7,183 bases of DNA, taken from assembly GCA_025350425.1 (NCBI GenBank), contig JANXXW010000445.1, positions 1 through 7,183 of the forward strand, given 5' to 3'. The notes beneath the pieces were generated by a model. That model was not told the origin of the DNA and searched no databases. It worked only from the letters and a program-made list of their open reading frames with translations. How positions within the stretch are numbered: position 1 is the stretch's first letter; the number at the start of each line of letters is the position of its first letter. Below, in pieces: positions 1 to 4,742 of the stretch. A program made the position numbers and the translations under genes. This DNA comes from Rhodospirillales bacterium. GTDB taxonomy: Bacteria > Pseudomonadota > Alphaproteobacteria > Acetobacterales > Acetobacteraceae.

Positions 1-588
1 GGTCTCGGCTACCCCGTGCCCTACCTGCGTTTATGGCGCGAGAGCGCGCGGCGCTGCGTGCTGCTCACCCCCGCCCAGATCGGCGCGGCACGCTGGCCGG
101 CGGGTTCGCCCAACCTCTCTTGTTGCGGCGAGGAAGACGCACTGCCGTTCGCCGACCTGTCGTTCGACCGTGTGCTCCTGGTGCATGGCCTGGAGGCCGC
201 CGAAAACGCACGCCGCCTCCTGCGCGAGCTATGGCGGGTGTTGAAGGACGATGGCCGGCTCATGGTCGTTGCCGCCAACCGGCGCGGCATGTGGGCGCAT
301 GTGGACAGCACGCCGTTCGGACAGGGACAGCCATACTCGCCGAGCCAGATCGGCCGCCTGCTCACCTCAGCCATGTTTCGCGTCGAGCGGCGGGATACTG
401 CGCTTTTCGTGCCGCCCACGAGCCTGCGCCTTATCCTGCGGAGCGCCCGCGTATGGGAGCGAACCGGCCGTGCGCTGATGCCGCGCCACGCCGGCGTCAC
501 CATCACCGAAGCCTCGAAGGACGCCTATGCGGCGGTGCCCGTTATGGCAACCGCTAGACGACGCGTGGTGTTCGCCGAGACGGTATGA
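1..588 (+). CDS. Class I SAM-dependent methyltransferase, 3' part (5' end outside window)
   Basis: The reading frame is open from the first base and ends at the TGA at 586-588, leaving 195 residues of a longer protein. Visible features are typical of the methyltransferase type 11 fold. A glycine-containing GLGYPVPYL sits at window residues 1-9, where the SAM-binding loop is expected. An acidic-hydrophobic strand, SFDRVLLVHGLE, is at about 54-65. The RELWRVLKDDGRLMVVAANR block at about 75-94 matches the family's WRvLkpgGrl..v.pNR motif. The PFGQGQPYSPSQIGRLL stretch further on resembles a subgroup that I recall lying beside gloB (hydroxyacylglutathione hydrolase) in Alphaproteobacteria; that neighbour would be outside the window. 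The GTG at 16 is internal to the conserved region and is not the true start. The substrate is unknown. The gene ends 8 bases before the 3' end of the opposing tRNA-Tyr, with no clear terminator between them. Confidence 0.85.
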   Translation, partial: GLGYPVPYLRLWRESARRCVLLTPAQIGAARWPAGSPNLSCCGEEDALPFADLSFDRVLLVHGLEAAENARRLLRELWRVLKDDGRLMVVAANRRGMWAHVDSTPFGQGQPYSPSQIGRLLTSAMFRVERRDTALFVPPTSLRLILRSARVWERTGRALMPRHAGVTITEASKDAYAAVPVMATARRRVVFAETV

Positions 589-596
589 AGATCGGT

Positions 597-683
597 TGGT
601 GGAGGGGGTTGGATTCGAACCAACGTAGCCATTACAGCAGCGGATTTACAGTCCGCCCCCTTTAGCCACTCGGGCACCCCTCC
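597..683 (-). tRNA. tRNA-Tyr (anticodon GTA)
   Basis: Read on the minus strand, this folds as a complete class II tRNA. The acceptor GGAGGGG pairs with CCCCTCC, followed by discriminator A and an encoded CCA (597-599). The D arm has a CCC/GGG stem and the usual AGTGG loop. The anticodon stem GCGGA/TCCGC encloses loop CTGTAAA, so the anticodon is GTA (complement of 647-649), which reads tyrosine codons. A 15-base extra arm containing a possible GTA/TAC stem is followed by the T stem GTTGG/CCAAC with loop TTCGAAT. The mature body without CCA is 600-683 (84 bases). It converges on the methyltransferase gene and diverges from rlmB. Confidence 0.97.
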
Positions 684-696
684 GACCGAGGGGCGG

Positions 697-725
697 CACT
701 ACCGCTTTGACGGGTGATATGTCAA
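697..725 (-). promoter_or_regulatory. Candidate promoter of tRNA-Tyr
   Basis: On the minus strand a perfect TTGACA (complement of 720-725) lies 17 bases upstream of a weak -10 hexamer, GTAGTG (complement of 697-702). Initiation about 7 bases beyond the -10 would fall near 690, a few bases before the tRNA 5' end at 683. The bases after the -10 are very GC-rich (GCCGCCCC), as in discriminators of growth-rate-controlled stable RNA promoters. The -35 and its position are convincing; the poor -10 lowers confidence. Confidence 0.55.
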
Positions 726-779
726 TCTTCTGGCGCTAGGCATTTGTCGGCGGGGACCGCCCCGGATATACGGACGCGC

Positions 780-1859
780 ATGAAGCCGCCTCATGACAGA
801 AGTTCTGGTCCCCGCCCCTCCAGCGGTGGACCACGTCGTCCCTCCAGCAACGGTCCAAGCGTCGGCCGCGACGGGAAGCCCAATTTTGGCGGATCCCGCG
901 TGCCAGGCCGCGACCAGCGGTCCAAGGGGGGGCGAGAGGAACGGCTGGAGGTAAAGCCGAGCGCCACCCGGCTTTCGATCGCTCCGCGTCCTGAGGCTCC
1001 TCGGCCCGACACGCCCCGGTCCGACACGCCCCGGCCCACGACGTCGCGGCCCATGACGTCGCGGCCGGACTCGTCCCGTCCGCCCCGGGTTGACGCAGGT
1101 GCGCGATCCCAGCCCCGCTCCACGCCTGAGGCACCGCGCGGCACCGTCTGGCTGTATGGCCACCATGCCATCGCCGCTGCCCTCGCCAACCCGCAGCGGC
1201 GCCTGCGCCGGCTGTTGCTGACGGAGGAGGCGGAGACGGCCATCGCCGCACGAATGCCGAAGCCCTGGCCCATTCCCGTCGAGCGCACCGAGCGCGCACG
1301 CATCGACCATCTGCTCGGCCGCGATGCGGTGCATCAGGGCGCGGCGCTGCTTGCCGACCCGCTGGCCTCGCCTTCGCTCGTCCAGGTGCTGGAACGGCCC
1401 GGCCCGGTGCTGGTGCTGGACCAGGTCGCGGACCCCCGCAATGTTGGCGCGATCCTACGCTCGGCCGCAGTGTTCGGAGCCGCCGCCGTGATCACCCAGG
1501 AACGCAACGCGCCGGAGGAAACCGGCGCGCTCGCCAAGGCTGCTTCAGGCGCACTCGAGACGGTGCCGCTGCTCCGCGCCGTCAACATCGCCCGCACCCT
1601 GATCGCGCTCAAGGCCGCCGGCTGCTGGTGCATCGGGCTCGACGCGGGAGGCACGCCGCTGTCCGGCAGCGCACTGGCAGAACGACGGGTCGTCATCGTT
1701 CTCGGCAGCGAGGGCGAAGGCCTGCGCCGGCTGACCCGCGACACCTGTGACGAGATCGCCGGCATTCACATGCCCGGCGTTCGCGCCGCCGCGCTGGACA
1801 GCCTCAACGTGTCAGCGGCTGCTACCGTGGCGTTATACGAGCTAGCCCGGAAGCCGTGA
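780..1859 (+). CDS. rlmB: TrmH-family 23S rRNA (guanosine 2'-O) methyltransferase, RlmB type
   Basis: This is a SPOUT-class RNA methyltransferase. By family it transfers a methyl group from SAM to the ribose 2'-OH of G2251 (E. coli numbering) in the peptidyl-transferase P loop of 23S rRNA. From the ATG at 780 it is 359 residues. A GTVWLYGHHAIAAAL block at about 121-135 begins the substrate-binding domain. The three SPOUT motifs follow: DPRNVGAILRSAAVFG at 218-233 (N221 and catalytic-type R227), VLGSEGEGL at 307-315 (E311) and SLNVSAAATVALYELA at 341-356. Residues 1-120 are an extra low-complexity Pro/Arg/Ser/Thr tail absent from E. coli RlmB (about 243 residues). The ATG at 780 has only a weak GGA five bases upstream. 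A GTG at 714 in the same frame is less likely because it sits inside the tRNA promoter region and lacks a ribosome site. The exact target nucleotide is inferred from family resemblance. Confidence 0.9.
   Translation: MKPPHDRSSGPRPSSGGPRRPSSNGPSVGRDGKPNFGGSRVPGRDQRSKGGREERLEVKPSATRLSIAPRPEAPRPDTPRSDTPRPTTSRPMTSRPDSSRPPRVDAGARSQPRSTPEAPRGTVWLYGHHAIAAALANPQRRLRRLLLTEEAETAIAARMPKPWPIPVERTERARIDHLLGRDAVHQGAALLADPLASPSLVQVLERPGPVLVLDQVADPRNVGAILRSAAVFGAAAVITQERNAPEETGALAKAASGALETVPLLRAVNIARTLIALKAAGCWCIGLDAGGTPLSGSALAERRVVIVLGSEGEGLRRLTRDTCDEIAGIHMPGVRAAALDSLNVSAAATVALYELARKP
990..1079 (+). repeat. Six tandem 15-bp units inside rlmB encoding [P/S]-x-[T/S/A]-[P/S]-R
   Basis: Six consecutive 15-base units start at 990, 1005, 1020, 1035, 1050 and 1065. 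They encode PEAPR, PDTPR, SDTPR, PTTSR, PMTSR and PDSSR (RlmB residues 71-100). Units 2 and 3 differ by one base (cccgacacgccccgg versus tccgacacgccccgg). Units 4 and 5 also differ by one base (cccacgacgtcgcgg versus cccatgacgtcgcgg). This points to recent stepwise duplication in a disordered segment. Because the period is a multiple of three, changes in copy number would stay in frame. Confidence 0.85.
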
Positions 1860-2626
1860 GCTTCGACCCCTCCCCCGCCGCCGAGGCGCTGCTCGCCGCA
1901 CGTGGGCCGCTCGATCCTGGCCCGCTGGATCCAGCCGTTGCGCCGCGCGATGAGGCGGAGGGGATCGCGGTGCAACTTGCGCTCGCGCGTCGGATGGGCG
2001 CGGTACCACCCGCCGGGTTCAAGATCGGCGCCACCGCACAAGCGATGCGGGACTATCTCGGCGTGTCTGGCCCGATCGCCGGCTTCATGCCCGCCGCAGG
2101 GCTGCACGAGAGCGGAGTGTCTCTGTCCTACGCCGGGTTTCGTAACCCTGGCGTGGAATGCGAGATCGGCGTGCGCCTCGCCCGCGATTTTCAGCCTGGC
2201 CCCTGCACGCCCGAGCAGGCAGCCGAGGGCGTTGCAGAATTATTCGCGGCAATCGAGATCGTGGAGAATCGCTATCCCGATTCGCCGGGCACGCCGACGC
2301 TGATCGCCGACCAAATGTATCATGCAGCCGCCGTGCTGGGTGAGCCGGGGGAGTGGCGCCGCTACGATCTCCCGGGCTTTGCCGGCCGCCTGATGGTGGG
2401 CTCCGAAACCCGTGGCCAAGGCCGTGCGCGCGATTTGCTGGGCCACCCCATGGCCGCGCTCGCTTGGCTGGCATCGTCCCGCGAGGCCGCAGCGTTTGGT
2501 GGCCTACGCGCCGGCCAGGTCTGCATGCTGGGCAGTGTTTGCCCACCCGTCTGGCTGGACGGGCCATGCGAGGTGATGGTCCAATTCGAATATTTGACCC
2601 AGGTGAGAGTCAGCTTCACCGCCTGA
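1856..2626 (+). CDS. 2-keto-4-pentenoate hydratase / fumarylacetoacetate hydrolase family protein
   Basis: The 256-residue protein resembles MhpD-type hydratases and 4-oxalocrotonate decarboxylases, cytoplasmic metal-dependent enzymes acting on 2-hydroxy-dienoate intermediates of aromatic meta-cleavage. Signatures are FKIGATAQAMRDYLGV at 55-70 with conserved K56, GVECEIGVRLARD at 99-111 with likely metal ligands E101 and E103, AAIEIVENRY at 131-140 with likely third ligand E134, and a C-terminal GLRAGQVCMLGSV block. The family's usual IADN is IADQ here. The start is the GTG at 1856. It overlaps the rlmB stop in a GTGA arrangement, and the resulting N-terminus fits the family; the first internal Met (residue 47) would remove conserved sequence. 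The overlap implies translational coupling to rlmB. No other ring-cleavage genes are present, so the physiological substrate is unknown. Confidence 0.85.
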   Translation: MSFDPSPAAEALLAARGPLDPGPLDPAVAPRDEAEGIAVQLALARRMGAVPPAGFKIGATAQAMRDYLGVSGPIAGFMPAAGLHESGVSLSYAGFRNPGVECEIGVRLARDFQPGPCTPEQAAEGVAELFAAIEIVENRYPDSPGTPTLIADQMYHAAAVLGEPGEWRRYDLPGFAGRLMVGSETRGQGRARDLLGHPMAALAWLASSREAAAFGGLRAGQVCMLGSVCPPVWLDGPCEVMVQFEYLTQVRVSFTA

Positions 2627-2734
2627 CCCGCGCGGAAACGTGTTGTTAACTGTTTTGTCCCATTATGCCGCTGACCGCGAGTTCGGGCGTCCGCGGCGCA
2701 AATATGAAGCCAAAAGGGCCGGACAGGGACGAGC

Positions 2735-2974
2735 ATGCTCCCCGACTGGAATACTCTATCCGAAGACCTCCAACTTGCCCTTTCGCGGGAGGCGATGCGG
2801 CGGGCCGCCGAAACTATCGCCGGCCATGCCGAAATTCTCGCCGGTGAGATGGAGAACGGCAGACTGTCTGATCAAGGCGGTCCCGATGCGCTCCGTCTTT
2901 TGGCCGCCGTGGTCCGCACCACCGGCCGAATCACGCCGGATTGCTCCGGCGATGGTCCGGTCGGTCATGCCTGA
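2735..2974 (+). CDS. Small conserved-looking hypothetical protein (79 aa)
   Basis: I do not recognise a functional family. The start at 2735 is supported by a purine-rich ribosome site (AGGGA) about five bases upstream, and codon third positions favour G/C as in the neighbours. The product is soluble and probably helical. An N-terminal segment (LSEDLQLALSREAMRRAAETIAGHA, split here as LSEDLQLALSREA then MRRAAETIAGHA) looks amphipathic and is followed by an acidic stretch, GEMENGRLSDQGG. A second helix-like segment, DALRLLAAVVRTTG, comes next. There is no signal peptide, membrane segment or cysteine motif. It lies 108 bases after the hydratase gene, so it may have its own promoter or be read through from rlmB. 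It ends three bases before the opposing degP stop. It could be a lineage-specific protein; a chance ORF is possible but less likely given the ribosome site. Confidence 0.65.
   Translation: MLPDWNTLSEDLQLALSREAMRRAAETIAGHAEILAGEMENGRLSDQGGPDALRLLAAVVRTTGRITPDCSGDGPVGHA
2934..2951 (-). terminator. GC-rich hairpin downstream of degP, possible weak terminator
   Basis: CGCCGG (2934-2939) and CCGGCG (2946-2951) form a perfect 6-bp stem with a 6-base loop. On the degP transcript it begins about 27 bases after the stop and is followed by TGATTCGG, which is not a U-tract, so intrinsic termination would be weak. It lies within the last codons of the small + strand gene, so the same bases also encode protein. 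It may simply be GC-rich coding sequence. Confidence 0.3.
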
Positions 2975-2977
2975 AGC

Positions 2978-4528
2978 CTAGCCTTCGCTGTCGGGCTGGT
3001 CGTTACCCTGACCGGCGCCGCCGTTGTTGCTGGCCGGGTCTACCGCAACGAAAGCGGTGTGCCCGTCCCTCAGCACGCGCAACGCCACGGTGCGTCCCGC
3101 ATTGGTGGACTGCCGGATCGCACTCACCGCGTCCTCGGGCGAGTTCACGGCCTTGGTACCCACGCCAACGATCACGTCACCCTGACGCAGGCCGGACGCC
3201 TGCGCGGGCGAACCCGGCTGCACCTGCGCCACCACCGCACCCTTGGCGTCGTTGGGCAGATTGAGCCGTCCGCGCATATCGGACGAGAGCGGAGCCAGCG
3301 CCAAGCCGATGCTCTTGCCGTGCGTGTCCCCACCGTTGCCCTCGTCGCGCGATACGACGCGGTCGCTCGGCAATTCGCTGACCGCCACGTTCACGGTCCG
3401 CGCGGCACCGTCGCGTAGCACGGAAAGAACGGTATCGACTCCGGGCTTCAACGACGAGACATCGAGCGCCAGATCGCGCGGGCTCTCGACCGCCTGACCG
3501 TCCACCGCCGAGATCACGTCACCAGGCAGCAATCCTGCCTTGGCTGCCGGGGAGTTTGCTTCCACACCGGCGACCAGCGCCCCGCCATGTCCAACCGGAA
3601 GCTGGAGTGCCCGAGCCATGTCGGGCGTGACCGGCTGCGACGCGACGCCGAGATAGCCCCGTGTCACGTGGCCGCCGTGCTCCAACTGCGACACGATGGT
3701 GCGCACCATGTCGGAAGGTATGGCGAACCCGATTCCCACGCTGCCGCCCGACGGAGACAGGATGGCCGTGTTCACGCCGACGACGTGGCCGTCCTGGGTG
3801 AACAGCGGCCCACCCGAGTTGCCCCGGTTGATCGGCGCGTCGACCTGGATGTAGTTGTCATACGGCCCGGAATGGATATCCCGCCCGCTGGCGGATACGA
3901 TGCCGGCGGTTACCGTGCCACCGAGCCCGAACGGGTTGCCCATTGCCACCACCCATTCGCCCGGCCGTACCTTCGCGCTGTCGCCGAGATCGACGAAGGG
4001 CAGCGCACGGTGAGCATCTACCTTCAACACGGCGAGGTCGCTGCGCTTGTCCCGGCCGATCACCTTGGCCGGCAGAATGGTGCCATCGTCCAGCTGCACG
4101 CTGACGGAGCGGGCGTTCTCGATCACATGGTTGTTGGTCACGATCGTGCCGTCGGCATCGACCAGGAACCCCGAGCCGCGTGCCTCGACCAGGCGTTGCT
4201 GGCGCTGCGGCGAGGGCATCCCGAACGGGATATCTTCCGCGTCCTGCTCGGACGCCGGCATGCTCGTCATCTCTGTCGTGATGGACACCACCGCCGGCTT
4301 CACCCGGCTTACCAGAGCGACAAAATCGGGCAGGGTGCGCGCCAACGCAGCAGGCTGGCTCTGCTCGGCGACGGCATTTTGGTTCACCGACAGCGTGTCA
4401 GCGACCGCCTGTGTTCCGTGGATCGCAGCGAAGCCGGCCAGCGCGGTGCCACCGAGCAGCACCGCCGCCAGGGCAGTGCGGCGCAGCGTCGTGCGGCGGG
4501 AAGTTGATTTGGAAACCGGCTCGGTCAT
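2978..4528 (-). CDS. degP: Do/DegP-family periplasmic serine endoprotease
   Basis: This 516-residue HtrA-type protease degrades or refolds misfolded envelope proteins. Domains in order are a basic N-terminus, a hydrophobic signal segment at about 19-36 with a possible cleavage after AVA (41-43), a trypsin-like domain at about 65-285, PDZ1 at about 291-390 and PDZ2 at about 405-497, then a Gly/Asn/Asp-rich tail. The catalytic triad is intact: H134 in TNNHVI, D164 in KRSDLAVLK and S238 in GNSGGP. The oxyanion-region sequence AMGNPFGLGGTVTAGIVS is also intact. The segment before the protease core is short (no long E. coli-type LA loop is obvious). The ATG at 4528 has a GGAG six bases upstream; a TTG at 4540 is in frame but overlaps that ribosome site and is rejected. 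DegP versus DegQ/MucD naming cannot be decided from sequence alone. It is transcribed alone, convergent with the small gene, and preceded by a 214-base spacer. Confidence 0.95.
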   Translation of the reverse strand: MTEPVSKSTSRRTTLRRTALAAVLLGGTALAGFAAIHGTQAVADTLSVNQNAVAEQSQPAALARTLPDFVALVSRVKPAVVSITTEMTSMPASEQDAEDIPFGMPSPQRQQRLVEARGSGFLVDADGTIVTNNHVIENARSVSVQLDDGTILPAKVIGRDKRSDLAVLKVDAHRALPFVDLGDSAKVRPGEWVVAMGNPFGLGGTVTAGIVSASGRDIHSGPYDNYIQVDAPINRGNSGGPLFTQDGHVVGVNTAILSPSGGSVGIGFAIPSDMVRTIVSQLEHGGHVTRGYLGVASQPVTPDMARALQLPVGHGGALVAGVEANSPAAKAGLLPGDVISAVDGQAVESPRDLALDVSSLKPGVDTVLSVLRDGAARTVNVAVSELPSDRVVSRDEGNGGDTHGKSIGLALAPLSSDMRGRLNLPNDAKGAVVAQVQPGSPAQASGLRQGDVIVGVGTKAVNSPEDAVSAIRQSTNAGRTVALRVLRDGHTAFVAVDPASNNGGAGQGNDQPDSEG

Positions 4529-4588
4529 GGGAGACTCCAAGTGTAACTGGGTCGGAACGGATGCATCGTGGGCGAACGGTGCTGGCGA

Positions 4589-4617
4589 CTATTTCGCCAC
4601 ACCAATATTTCTCCCAA
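4589..4617 (-). promoter_or_regulatory. Candidate degP promoter
   Basis: On the minus strand TTGGGA (complement of 4612-4617) is separated by 17 bases from AAATAG (complement of 4589-4594). This would give a leader of about 55 bases before the degP ATG. The region is more AT-rich than its surroundings (AATATTTC on the plus strand). The hexamers are imperfect, and I found no convincing heat-shock or EcfG-type general-stress promoter as an alternative, so this is only a candidate. Confidence 0.3.
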
Positions 4618-4637
4618 GATGGGCCACGCCGCCGAAC

Positions 4638-4669
4638 GTCACCGTGGCGCATAGGTGACACTTGCGTCA
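4638..4669. promoter_or_regulatory. Clustered GTCA/TGAC inverted repeats upstream of degP
   Basis: GTCACC (4638-4643) and GGTGAC (4654-4659) form a perfect 6-bp dyad with a 10-base spacer. The TGAC at 4656-4659 pairs again with GTCA at 4666-4669. The half-sites lie 20-50 bases upstream of the proposed degP -35. An operator for a stress regulator would fit this position, but the match is short and no known consensus is recognised. Confidence 0.25.
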
Positions 4670-4683
4670 TGCGGGGCCGTGAA

Positions 4684-4708
4684 AGGACCCTGGTTTGATG
4701 CAGGGCCT
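4684..4708 (-). terminator. Candidate terminator hairpin after uvrB
   Basis: Read on the minus strand, AGGCCCTG, loop CATCAAAC, then CAGGGTCCT forms an 8-bp stem with one bulged T, followed by TTC. It lies about 35 bases beyond the uvrB stop and before the degP control region, where a terminator would be expected. The U-tract is very short, so it is a weak candidate for an intrinsic terminator. Confidence 0.35.
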
Positions 4709-4742
4709 GCTCACAAAGGCGACCTAGGGGCCGGCCTGACGG

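Noticed and set aside
21..506. 161-codon minus-strand frame opposite the methyltransferase
   Set aside because: Arg/Ser-rich shadow of a recognisable coding frame.
714..716. GTG as an alternative rlmB start
   Set aside because: No ribosome site; it overlaps the tRNA-Tyr promoter region and would add unconserved sequence.
699..1334. 211-codon minus-strand open frame opposite the rlmB N-terminus
   Set aside because: It arises from the repetitive GC-rich extension of rlmB and also overlaps the tRNA-Tyr promoter; no ribosome site or domain.
3587..4507. 306-codon plus-strand open frame opposite degP
   Set aside because: It is antisense to the intact protease domain of degP, and its composition (Arg, His, Asp, Gly) is that of a mirror frame, with no family resemblance.
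4538..4540. TTG as an alternative degP start (four residues longer)
   Set aside because: The TTG overlaps the GGAG ribosome site that is correctly spaced for the ATG at 4528.
4398..4670. 90-codon minus-strand frame spanning the degP start
   Set aside because: It runs into degP in a different frame, has no ribosome site at its ATG and shows no similarity to a known protein.
4700..4710. GCAGGGCCTGC palindrome downstream of uvrB
   Set aside because: Overlaps the candidate terminator stem and has a one-base centre; it does not match the alphaproteobacterial LexA box or any other operator I know.
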